A model generated the notes under the pieces. It searched no databases, was not told the DNA's origin, and was given only the letters and a program-made list of their open reading frames with translations. 64,000 bases of DNA from Dallia pectoralis (lineage: Eukaryota; Chordata; Actinopteri; Esociformes; Umbridae), in contig CM055754.1 in the NCBI GenBank assembly GCA_029465975.1, positions 986,116 to 1,050,115 on the forward strand, in the 5' to 3' direction. Shown in pieces: positions 48,301 to 57,800 of this stretch. Both the position numbers and the translations under genes were made by a program. Positions within the stretch are counted from its first letter, which is position 1, and each line of letters starts with the position of its first letter.

Positions 48301-51300
48301 AGAGTCAGAGGGCGAATGGAATCGGGAGGTTAGAAGTCACATCTGGTCTCTCTACTACGTCTCTCTACTACGTCTCTCTATCACGTCTCTCTATCACGTC
48401 TCTCTACCTGCCCTATTCAGATGCAGAGTGCGAGTCACGTTTGCCAAAATGCATTTCACTTGAGGCTACACGCTGGGATCAAGTTCAGTACAAGGTGCAT
48501 TTCTCATGTGCACACTTTTTTGTAATTACCACAGGTTCCAGGAAAAGCAGGAACAACAGAGACTAACTCTGGGTGCCGGATAGGAATGCACACAGTATAA
48601 TAACACAAATGTACTTCATTACAAAACTCTAAAAAACAATTAGAACAGGGCTGTGAGCTGGCTGACTCGGGTAGGTTATGGGTTAATCTGAGAGTACTAC
48701 AACAGGGTTGCTTATGAATATTCAGATGTTACCTGCTAGACGCTCTTCTAACCAATTCTCTTTAAACCTCAGAAATCATGTCACCATACAACAACAGTTA
48801 GTTGCACAAAGTTGACATGACCTGTTAGTGAAACATTCCCCAGAACTATATGTAAAATCAATATCGTTACTCCAAACAGCTATGAAACACATAGTTATAA
48901 TCCACACAGATGCAACATAATGATATTTTATTGACAGAAAATGAAATTCAGAGGGGGAAACATGAAGTGGAGGGGTTTTGAACCCTGGCCTCTGGCGCGG
49001 AGCTGTAAGTACACTGATGAAACATTATGACCTCTCACAAGTGAAGTGAATAACATTGATCGTCTCCTAATTAGGACTCATGTCCAGGTCTGGATAGATT
49101 AGATGGTGAACAATCAGTTCTCGTAGTAAACATGTTGGATGGAAGAGAAGCAGGCAGGGGTAAAGACCTAAGTGACTATGACAAGGGACTAATTGCTATG
49201 GCCAGACGACTGGGTCAGAGCATTTTTAAAACAGCATGGCTTGTGGGGTGCTACTGAGGAAAGACAAATCACGAACCAGCGACAGGGTGTTGGCTGCCCA
49301 AAGCTCACCAGTGAAGTCAGTCAGTGAAGTCAGTCAGTGTAGTCAGTCAGTGATGTCAGTCAGTGTAGTCAGTCAGTGAAGTCAGTCAGTCAGCGTCATC
49401 AACTCCTCAGCTGTCCTTATGAAAACGGATCATATTACTCCCAAACATTACAGCATGTGACCTTAACATGCACCCTCTGAGTAAATTGGGGCATTTATAG
49501 ATGGGATACCCTCGGAGTCTAGGGCGCCATGGCGATTGGATTGTGTGGAAAATGTTGCCAAAGTTTCTCAAATAATCTGGCAAAACATTTCTATGGAATT
49601 AGAGTAAAATAGAGACAGCATCATAAAATGGGGTCAACATGATTTGACTGGAAGTGTCTTTGAATTGATAAAAAAATAGTTTGCAAGCTTATAACTATTT
49701 AAGAAAGCCCCCATCTGAGATCACCACTCAGTGTTAAAGAACCTAATTGGCCTTTATCCTGAACCCATAAAGGCTTACCTTCAAATCTGTTATGTTCTGT
49801 CCCCATTCCCCTTCAGATGTCTCCGGTGCTGATAAAACACGAACAGGTGTTTCTGCTGGGGTTGACTCAGAGTTTAACCCTGACAGATTACCAGGAAAAA
49901 CAGGTAAGATAAAAAAAACACAAACATTATATATATAATGTTACATTGAGTCTAATTTCACAGCGTCGATATTCATCTACGGAAGGTAGTTTAACCTCTA
50001 CTGTGTTTCCTTCTCTTCCTCCAGTGAGGCCCCGTTTTACCCAGCCGGCGAAGATGAGGAAGCGGGTTATTGCTCGGCCCGTAGGGAGCTCCGTGCGTCT
50101 GAAATGCACGGCCAGCGGTAACCCTCGACCGGACATTGTGTGGCTGAAGGATGAGAGGCTGCTGACGGAGAGCGAGGTGGGAGAGGGGCGCCACAACAAG
50201 TGGACCCTGAGTTTGAGGAACCTGAGCCCGGAGAACAGCGGGAGGTACACCTGCAAGGTCTCCAACCGGGCTGGAGAGATCAACGCCACATACAAGCTGG
50301 AGGTCATACGTGAGTGTCATTCAGTTACAAAGTACCTTTAGTACATTAACCTCATACGTTTACCTCATACGTTTACCTCATACATTTAACTAATTAACCA
50401 ACTAGAACCGCATGCCTATTTGGAGATAGGTCAAACTTTTTTTTAACTACTATGCCCCCAGCTCTTGCAATATTTTGCCGTATGACCTTCATTTAAAGGT
50501 CCTGGTTTTTATAACATTGTTCAAACAATTATTGAGTGACTGTTTTATGATAATATGTGATGACTGTAAGTGTGTCATAGGTCTGTGTGTTTTCTAATTG
50601 TTTTAATGTTTTAACAAGAGGGCTCAACTCAATAAAAGACCGTGTTTGAATAACTTACTGAATGTGGTTATCTGAATGTGAGTAGAGGAGTCAAATGAAC
50701 ACAGTACCATATGGATTGGAGAAAGCACTGACAGTGTTCATAAAGATGAACATATATATATATATCACAGATATATGGGAAGCATATTGAGTAGGCAGGT
50801 CTGAGAATGAGACTTATGTTCTGGTGCGGGTATAGAGGAGTGTGCTGCTGAAGGGGATTAGAGCCCAGCTGTTTCCAGACCTGTACACATGTGAGCTGTG
50901 CCACCAGGAGCAGAGCACAGAGGAACCTAATCAAACATACTTCTTGTGTTACATGTGGTCTCTCTGTCACAATGACATGTTCTAGCCCTGAACTTAATAC
51001 ACACATGGACATCTCTGTTGTTCACATTCATAGAGCCGGGTCTGTTTAACCTGGTTGTGACAGATATTATGTGTCCCATCAGAGCGGACCAACTCCAAGC
51101 CTGTCCTAACGGGCACTCATCCGGTCAACACCACAGTGGACTACGGTGGGACCACGTCGTTCCAGTGTAAAGTCAGGAGTGATGTGAAGCCGGTGATCCA
51201 GTGGCTGAAGCGGGTGGAGTCCAACGAGGAGAGTCGCTACAACTCCACCATAGAGGTGGGCGACCATCGTTTCGTGGTGTTGCCAACGGGTGAGGTGTGG

Positions 51301-52209
51301 TCACGCCCTGATGGGTCCTACCTCAACAAGCTGCTCATCACCCGTGCCAAGGAGGATGACGCTGGCATGTATATCTGTCTGGGCGCCAACACCATGGGTT
51401 ACAGTTTCCGCAGTGCCTTCCTCACTGTCCTGCCAGGTAAACCCAGAACCGGTAAACCCAGAACCGGTAAACCCAGAACCAGTGTACCAGCCCTCTGCTA
51501 TGCTACCATATCTTACAAGGCCTAAAAACGCTATAGCTCACAGAAACCTCACCCAGCTCCCCAAGGTCCTGGCATTCTATTTTGGGCAGATATGAATTAA
51601 TAAATTTAACAGTTGTAGGTTTAGTAAAGGCAACAGATTTTTGACGGCAACTGGACATATTCTAGGAGGACAATATAGTATTGACCCAATGCCGTCAAGA
51701 CAATCTGAACGTGTAGTTACCTCGTTATTCAACTATTGTATATATATTTATATATATTTGATACTCTTTATATTGCATGTCCTTCTGCAGACACCAAGCC
51801 ACCCATCACCCCGATGTTCACCCCCACCTCCAGCACCCTACCCTGGCCCGTCATTATTGGCATCCCTGCTGGCATGGTGTTCATCTTCGGGACGGTGCTC
51901 CTCTGGTTCTGCCAGAGTAAGAAGCACTGTCCTCCTCCCAGCGCTACGGCAACAGCCTCCCAGATCCTCCAGACCTCCCAGCGGCTGCCTTACCGGGAGA
52001 GAGACAGGAGCTATGTGGTTCCCTCGTCCACCTCCTCCATGCCAGAGAAGGACTGCCTGGGCTCCATAAACTATGAGTATTTAGCCCAGCAGCAACTTCT
52101 CCTAACTCAAGGGGGCACACTACCTCCCAAATCCTACACAGACATCCACACCCACACTCACTCTCATGTGGATGGGAAAGTGCACCAGCACATCCACTTC
52201 CAGTGTTAG
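31483..52209 (+). CDS. fgfrl1: Fibroblast growth factor receptor-like 1, six coding exons
   Basis: Exons: 31483-31567, 45053-45325, 49817-49903, 50025-50309, 51083-51436, 51791-52209. Phases match and give 500 residues (human about 504). The order is signal peptide, Ig1, short acidic linker, Ig2, Ig3, one transmembrane helix, and a short tail without a kinase domain. This is the decoy-type FGF receptor, which binds FGFs and heparin and promotes cell adhesion and fusion. Conserved marks include LPCPVEGDPPPLIMWTKD and TYVCKATNGFGS in Ig1, RPRFTQPAKM, ARPVGSSVRLKC and YTCKVSNRAGEINATYK in Ig2, and GTTSFQCKVRSDVKPVIQWL and MYICLGANTMGYSFRSAFL in Ig3. The ATG at 31483 opens a hydrophobic leader; an earlier in-frame TTG is not a likely start. 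Teleosts can carry two copies; I cannot tell a from b. Confidence 0.97.
31870..32160. repeat. 28-bp tandem repeat in FGFRL1 intron 1
   Basis: About ten copies of a 28-bp unit containing GGAACCCAGACATCTAGTGT, with small indels in later copies (ACATTCTAG). Confidence 0.9.
32889..32992. repeat. (CA)n microsatellite with TTA and TA interruptions
   Basis: CA repeats broken by CTTACA and CATACA, in FGFRL1 intron 1. Confidence 0.95.
34186..34880. repeat. Composite (TG)n / TTTTGTTAAGCACAT array
   Basis: Runs of TG of varying length alternate with the spacer TTTTGTTAAGCACATT, which occurs more than a dozen times. The later spacers decay (TTTTATTAAGCGCTT, TTTTATTAAGCAAAT). TCTG and TATG interruptions recur in parallel, so blocks of several hundred bases were probably copied together. 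Confidence 0.95.
35640..35715 (+). mobile_element. tRNA-like fragment, possible SINE head
   Basis: TAGCTCATTTG...GAGCCCGGC followed by GGTTTGAGTCCCGGG resembles the A and B boxes of a tRNA-derived element. It does not fold fully as a tRNA, and no clear tail was found. Confidence 0.3.
36290..37120. repeat. 27-bp minisatellite with a 310-codon open frame
   Basis: About 30 copies of a 27-bp unit containing TTACGTAACCCTTACTCCTT. Nine codons per copy (LRNPYSFYK) keep one frame open for 310 codons, because the unit is a multiple of three and lacks stops in that frame. A block with the ATATGTAACCG / GTATCCC variants occurs twice, showing a larger segmental duplication. It lies inside FGFRL1 intron 1 with no sign of a gene. 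Confidence 0.93.
38688..38876. repeat. GT-rich tandem repeat (GTGGTCCTGTGGTTGTT)n
   Basis: Irregular copies of GTGGTCCTGTGGTTGTT and shorter relatives in FGFRL1 intron 1. Just upstream (38590-38680) is a related pyrimidine repeat CACTCCTCCTGACTCCTCC. Confidence 0.85.
39243..39420. repeat. (CT)n pyrimidine tract
   Basis: Long CT runs broken by CCCTCTC, in FGFRL1 intron 1. The Arg/Glu-rich minus-strand frames come from it. Confidence 0.95.
39695..40300. repeat. About 21-22 bp minisatellite (CTGCCCCCTGCTGTTACCTA)n
   Basis: Around 28 copies with variable C-run length (CCCC to CCCCCC) and CTTCC variants, in FGFRL1 intron 1. A 311-codon frame over this and the next repeat is an artefact. Confidence 0.93.
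40308..40600. repeat. CTCTGTCTCTCCTC-type pyrimidine repeat
   Basis: Repeats of TCTGTCTCTCCTCC with CCCTGTCTC variants, contiguous with the preceding array. Larger blocks of about 80 bp recur. Confidence 0.92.
42174..42455. repeat. 35-bp minisatellite in FGFRL1 intron 1
   Basis: Eight copies of a 35-bp unit containing GAGTTCTACACGTTCCAGCC. The last copies are degenerate. Confidence 0.93.
42833..43070. repeat. 26-bp minisatellite in FGFRL1 intron 1
   Basis: Nine copies of a 26-bp unit containing CACTCGGTGTGACCGCACAT. One copy has GACCCCAAAT. Confidence 0.93.
43785..44060. repeat. 21-bp minisatellite in FGFRL1 intron 1
   Basis: About 13 copies of CAGTGGGTCAGTACCTCCAC plus C, with CCGGTGG and CCCCAGTGG length variants. 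It gives Pro/Ser/Val-rich open frames on both strands that are not genes. Confidence 0.93.
45955..46098. repeat. 14-bp tandem repeat (GGATCGGATCACAC)n
   Basis: About ten copies in FGFRL1 intron 2. The unit contains the palindrome GATC twice. Confidence 0.93.
46416..47112. repeat. 11-bp minisatellite (GATACTGTAGT)n
   Basis: About 63 copies over 700 bp in FGFRL1 intron 2, with variants TTATACTGTAG, TTATACAGTAG and AATGATACTG. Variant blocks recur in the same order several times (for example GTTATACTGTAGTTATACAG then GTAGTGATAC), pointing to higher-order duplication. Confidence 0.93.
47440..47970. repeat. 14-15 bp C-rich minisatellite (CCCCCAGTCTCCAGG)n
   Basis: About 35 copies in FGFRL1 intron 2, mixing CAGTCTCCAGGCCCC with a shorter CAGTCTC unit. 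The plus strand has regular runs of four to five C. Confidence 0.93.
49020..49310 (+). mobile_element. Degraded Tc1/mariner element, 5' part of transposase
   Basis: The codons from 49163 read KDLSDYDKGLIAMARRLGQS and then IFKTAWLVGC before a stop. This is the N-terminal helix-turn-helix region of a mariner-type fish transposase (SDFDKGQIVMARRLGQSISKT-like). The upstream noncoding stretch beginning ACATTATGACCT resembles the element's terminal region. The 3' part is missing, so this is a truncated fossil in FGFRL1 intron 2. Confidence 0.75.
51431..51482 (+). repeat. 15-bp triplication of the FGFRL1 exon 5 donor
   Basis: The donor CCAG|GTAAACCCAGAACC is followed by two more GGTAAACCCAGAACC units, so donor-like GGTAAAC occurs at 51437, 51452 and 51467. 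The unit is five codons and in frame (GKPRT), so use of a later donor would insert one or two copies before the stalk. Confidence 0.9.
51791..52209 (+). CDS. fgfrl1: FGFRL1 last exon: transmembrane helix and His-rich tail
   Basis: The exon starts after CTTCTGCAG and encodes a Pro/Thr-rich stalk, then a single membrane helix WPVIIGIPAGMVFIFGTVLL with WFC (about residues 380-402), then a cytoplasmic tail of nearly 100 residues. The tail has a tyrosine motif (SINYEYLAQQQLLL) and ends in the family's histidine-rich segment SYTDIHTHTHSHVDGKVHQH followed by IHFQC. The His-rich end is a known metal-binding and trafficking determinant in FGFRL1. The stop is TAG at 52207. Confidence 0.97.
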
Positions 52210-52239
52210 CCCTGGAACAAATGGTTCTGCACATGTGGA

Positions 52240-52455
52240 GCGTTCTGGACCAGCACACACCTGGGTCAGTACCTTACCCATAGGGGATCTCATTCTGGAC
52301 CAGCACACACCTGGGTCAGTTCCTTACCCGTAGGTGATCTCATTCTGGACCAACACACACCTGGGTCAGACCATTATCCGTAGGGGATCTCATTCTGGAC
52401 CAGCACACACCTGGGTCAGTCCATTACCTGTAGGGGATCTCATTCTGGACCATAC
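52240..52455. repeat. About 60-bp tandem repeat in the FGFRL1 3' UTR
   Basis: Four copies of a unit containing CATTCTGGACCAGCACACAC and GTAGGGGATCT, starting 30 bp after the stop codon. It should be in the mature mRNA. Confidence 0.9.
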
Positions 52456-52862
52456 TGAGGATCCACCAGGAACGTACAAGATGGATTCAACATGAGCAGG
52501 TTTTGTGTTTTATGTTAGTTACAGTGTCTGTCCGTTCTGTGGTGCTGGATGTTTCATTTCAACACGCCTTAAAACTACCAACCTGTTATGTGGCCCAGTC
52601 AGACACGGCCCACTGTAGTAAATATTATGTGCCATATCGTACAAATGCCAATGAAAATAACCGTCTATTATTTTTGTTGAAAATACTACTTTTCCATGGG
52701 TTAGGTATTGGCTAATATAGACCAAGTACAGAGTTACAAACCTCTCTTATAATAGCGACTTTCTAAATTACATATCTCAACTTTTTTGCATTAAAGCCAT
52801 TCTGACAGTTTTATAGAGAAACTATTGTATGTAGACTATTTAACCAGAAATCACATCTTGAC

Positions 52863-52868
52863 AATAAA
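52863..52868 (+). terminator. FGFRL1 polyadenylation signal
   Basis: AATAAA about 655 bp after the stop codon, followed within 30 bp by a T/G-rich stretch (GGGGTTTTTTTT). Confidence 0.6.
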
Positions 52869-52869
52869 A

Positions 52870-54679
52870 AGTGCTGCTTTGGGGTTTTTTTTAAAATGTA
52901 ACAAAAGGTTTGCTTTTTCGCTCATACTCAGGTTATCAGTTTGATCTTTAAAAAGGTTTTATTGTTCAAATGCACCTCCATTTACACCAGACCACTGAAG
53001 ATATCGATTCATCGTCACGTTAACTATGGAGGCCTTTAGAAGGGATAAGTAACATTTATACAGCATCAACGCTGTTTTAATGACTGAAGTATAAAGTATT
53101 GATCTAATGTTGACTGAACTCCATAGATATGACTGACAGAACACAAGCGCTACCATGGTTACCACTAGCATCTCGATTGTATGTTTTATCACTTCATGAT
53201 TGGACGGCAAAACCATGTTCCAATGAATGAAACCAACACCAGAATTAGTACTTGGACTGCAACCCAATCCCCCTAGATTTTATTATACATATTAAAGACA
53301 ATGTATTTAATTTATTTTGCTAAGAAATGTATTGTATATTTTCCAACATCAGGCATTTTACATATTTTAAACTATGTACGATTAATTGTAAAGTTTACTG
53401 CAGTTTCAATGTAATATGAGATATGAAGGACATTGCCAACAAAGTAATCATATTTAGTTTATGCAAGTACTTTTTTATGTTTGACAATCGTGTTTGATGT
53501 ACCCCTTTAAAGTGAAAGGTCATTTGGCAACAATGATTAAAGGACAAGCACATCTTCATGTTGTTTCCTCTTTGGATCCCAGCGCCCACTGACTACCTCC
53601 ATATGATCACGTACATTATGAAGGACCTAATTGGAGAGACTACCTGCCTTCCTAGACCCACCAACTAAACAGGGAGTGGGCTCAGTGACAGTTAACTGCT
53701 AAATTAGACCAATCAGGGAGTGGGCTCAGTGACAGTTAACTGCTAAATTAGACCAATCAGGGAGTGGGCTCAGTGACAGTTAACTGCTAAATTAGACCAA
53801 TCAGGGGGTGGGCTCAGTGACAGTTAACTGCTAAATTAGACCAATCAGGGAGTGGGCTCAGTGACAGTTAACTGCTAAATTAGACCGATCAGGGAGTGGG
53901 CTCAGTGACAGTTAACTGCTAAATTAGACCAATCAGGGGGTGGGCTCAGTGACAGTTAACTGCTAAATTAGACCCATCAGGGAGTGGGCTCAGTGACAGT
54001 TAACTGCTAAATTAGACCAATCAGGGAGTGGGCTCAGTGACAGTTAACTGCTAAATTAGACCAATCAGGAGGCCTCTAAGGACAGGTCAGCTTTCCACTA
54101 TACATGGTTAGAAGAGCATAGTGATCTATAAAAGGTGAGCGAGAGGACAGTAGTTCTGTAATGAATGACTGAATAGATACAGGCAGACAGAAGGGGTCCT
54201 TACAATCATCTAGAGAGTGATGGCCCCTACAAGGCTAAACCAACTGACAACCATCTCTCCCATTTAAGTGAACAGAGGCCTGCCTCCCCTTCTTCCCACA
54301 CAAATCTAGGTAGGATTTCCTTTCACCATTTAGAAAAGGCATTGTCCTGCACAGAGAGTGATGTGACAGGACCCTGAGATTGCTAGGAGAAGAAGGAGAG
54401 CATTGTAGAGGCAGCCCTCATGTAAGCATTGTATGAAAGTGTGAGTTCTAGAGACCGCAGAGAGTTTGGGAGCCATTACAAGCAAAACCACGTATTTGAG
54501 GCCCTGAAATGGAACTGCGGTGCTCAGAATTTACAATGAATGTATAAAACAAAAGCCTTTGTGAAAGACTGCACTAAAATGCATGTTATACAGAATTATG
54601 GTCAACAGCGACACCTTGTGGCTTGAAATCGCCAGACATGAACTTGCAAGGTACAACAGCTCATGATTAGTAAAACTAT
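52870..54679. other. Convergent intergenic region FGFRL1 - TACC3
   Basis: No gene was recognised. It contains AT-rich sequence and a 44-bp array (53655-54075). Both flanking genes end here. Confidence 0.6.
53655..54075. repeat. 44-bp minisatellite between FGFRL1 and TACC3
   Basis: Nine to ten nearly identical 44-bp units containing GGGCTCAGTGACAGTTAACT. Differences are limited to CAGGGAG/CAGGGGG and CCAATC/CCGATC/CCCATC. Confidence 0.95.
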
Positions 54680-54685
54680 TTTATT
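54680..54685 (-). terminator. TACC3 polyadenylation signal
   Basis: AATAAA on the minus strand (TTTATT on the plus), about 210 bp past the stop codon. Confidence 0.5.
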
Positions 54686-54895
54686 ACAGTAATAAGGATG
54701 ACAACACAACATTCATAAGACACAAACAAATACTTTATGGACACAGGTGCTAGTGAAGTAATATTACAATGCTTCCTTCAATAAAGATCAGCAAAACCTA
54801 TTTACAATTAAACGTAAGACAAACGTTTATTCCATTGGCAACATTTAACATTTCTGAACTACAACACAGCAGAAAAGACCAGGACATGAAGAAAC

Positions 54896-57800
54896 TCAGC
54901 CCTTCTGAACTTTAGCAATAAGTTCATCGCAAAGAGTTGTGAGTTCCTCAACCTCTTTTACCTGAAAAAAAAAAGAAAAACAATAAATACTCCGAATGAA
55001 TAATGGCAACTTAAAAACATTTTAGGCACTTCATGGACTTACCTTTTGGTCCAGGCTATTCTCCAGTGACTGGGCTTTGAGCTGTTCCCTGCGCAGCTGA
55101 GCTTGCAGTGCAGAGGACTCCGACTTAAATTTAGACCGAACCTCAGCAATTTCTTTATTCGCCCTGAGGATAACAATAAGTCAGCCAAATGACACTAGAC
55201 AAACAGCACAAACACACACACATGTGAATATTGCAACCCAAGTATAGTTTGAGGCTTACAGGCCTATTTTCTGCTCTGCATGTGCTTTCAGGGTCTGGTA
55301 TCGTTGCTCGTCTTTTTTGATCCTAGCCAGGTAATCCTGGGCACATTTCTTCAGCATCTCTTCATTCTTAGGAACACAAAGAAATGTTGTCACAGAACGA
55401 CTCCAACAATAAAAAGGAAATCGGCAAATATACTATATCGCACTAACTGTTGTTTAGGTTGCACTACAAGTCAAACACAGGGACAGGAAAAGGTCACAAG
55501 TCACACCTGTTTATATCCCTCGATGACTTCTTTGTACTTATCCAGTCTCTTGAAGAGATCGGAGAAGGATCTTTCCATAGTACTTAGGTCCTGTGATACC
55601 TGCTCCTTGTCTTGCAGAACCTTGTTAATCTCAGCCTGGGCCATTTTCTTCTCCCTTTGATTAGCAGCTGCCAGAGACAAAATGTTAACTGACATTCTAA
55701 AATATTGGGAGTATCTTTATAATCAGAAAGAGGTTTATTGTTAGTTTTCTACATCTCCAAAACATTATAAACATACCCTGTATCTGAGAGATTGTCGTTT
55801 CAAATTCAGACAATATTTTTCTGGGGGGAAGAACAGAGAAAGCAGCATTAAATATTAGGACTGAAATCAGAATCAGTGACCAAACACGAAGCTTCATTAA
55901 TCATACCCCAATTCATGATTATCCAAAGCTAGCTTCTCATTCTTCGCCTTCCAATCATCCTCCTTCTCCTTTGACTAGAAAAAAGAAAAGATAAACTATT
56001 GATGAAAATGATCAATATTGTGTGGTATGACTTAAATTATTGTTCTGTTAGTTTAACGTTACTTGTTTCTCCATCTTGGCAATAGCAGCATCCATGTCCT
56101 GCTGACTGTATTTCAGCACCTCTATAATGTTATCGTCAGCGTTTGTTTGTGGAGGGAAAGTTGGGACCATATTTTCAAACATAGGAGAGTCCTGGACGAA
56201 AGTCAGAGGACCCACAGGGAGAGCCTGAAAGGAGATAAGACATGTCATGATTACCCCAACATAGAATGATAACAGCACATAATAACAGCACATAACAGCA
56301 CATGCTCTGGGAGGAGGAATGAGTTCAATTACACATTGTGGGACACTAGAGTTGACAGATATCAGTCCATCCACTCCATCCTTGGCACCAGGCTTCTGGA
56401 CGGCATCCATACTGGGGGCAAAAAAAGGACACAGTTCTGTTAGATAAGGACAGAACACTTTGAAACTCAGCGTCACATAAAAAAAAGAGATAATCTACAA
56501 TTATAGACCAAGTAAATGTGCATTTACCATAACAGGGCTCAGATGCTTCCTGGTTATAATTTGGGAAAATAAATTCCCACACCCAGCATTCATTTACAAC
56601 TTTCTTGTCATGATTTGAAACATTTACAATTTGTAATAGTTTTTTGGCTCACTGGGTAGTTAAAATAAAAAATTAATCACAACGGTACATTTTTTAATAT
56701 TGTTTGTACTGAAACAAGAAGGTGAATTTTTATTGAAATGTGTTGACATGGCAAGTGAAAGTTGCCATAACAGCAGCATCAATTACGCCAATTGATACTG
56801 CAGCATCTGAGTGGGAAGTTATGGAGAACCTGTATTTGTTATCAATAAAAGATGGAATTTAGTGACAGAACTGAATGTGACGAGACAAGGTCAGGCTACA
56901 GCACAAAGCATGTAGGATTGTCAGATAGCCAACAAGAGCTTTAGGACACTAGAATAAGTGGTTAAATAGCTTAAACAAGTAGTGGACACATTACCTTAAC
57001 CATAAAGGACAGAGCATCTGAGCACAATTAAGACAACAGGATTCACTCCTGTACGATCAGGTGAGTAAAAGAACACCCTGCAGTTATGACTACAGTAGGA
57101 GGATTAACACACCGTGAACCAAACGGAGCTGTTCCAAGGAGGTGAAGTCCTGCAGGGGCTCCAGACTTTTTAGGACTCTCTCTCAGTAGAGGGTCAAATT
57201 TAAGGTACAGTGATTGTTTCCTAAGTGCCGACTCCTTAAACTGAAAAGGTAAAGTAGGAAAAAGCACAAAGCTTCAATATAAAACCAGAATTGTAATAGG
57301 GCGAACAAGCAACACAAAGTAACAAAAGTCCTACTCCTAAAGTGTTATAAAGGCCTATTTCCTCAATGTCAGTAGGAAAAACAACGACTGAACAAACCCA
57401 AATATAAATTCTGACTAAGCTGACCACTTCACAACAATCACAGATTCTTAATATTTCAGCTAGGCTAAAAATGTAGAATGCCTTGACTTACATTGCTGGA
57501 ACCAAACTGTTCCAGGTAGTCCATCTCACCATCGAAGTCATTTGCCAAGACTGGGGAGAAAAGTGGGATTAGTTCTAAATGTGATCTAGTCACCAATATA
57601 GCAAACAACTTGCACTTTAAAAACCACTATACTTACATGTGGCCCCTGGAACAAACTCCTCAGATTCTGACACGTCATTCTGTGAGTTATGCTCTAAGGG
57701 TTCTGGTAGGCTCAGTGAAGATTGGTCAGCTTTAGCTTGAAGTTCTTTCGCACTGACTGAAGGAACCTGAACATCACAAGAGACCATCGGAAGCCTTGGA

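Noticed and set aside
48950..49020. tRNA on the minus strand around GGGGTTTTGAACCCTGG
   Set aside because: Only a B-box-like segment is present; no acceptor stem or A box at proper spacing.
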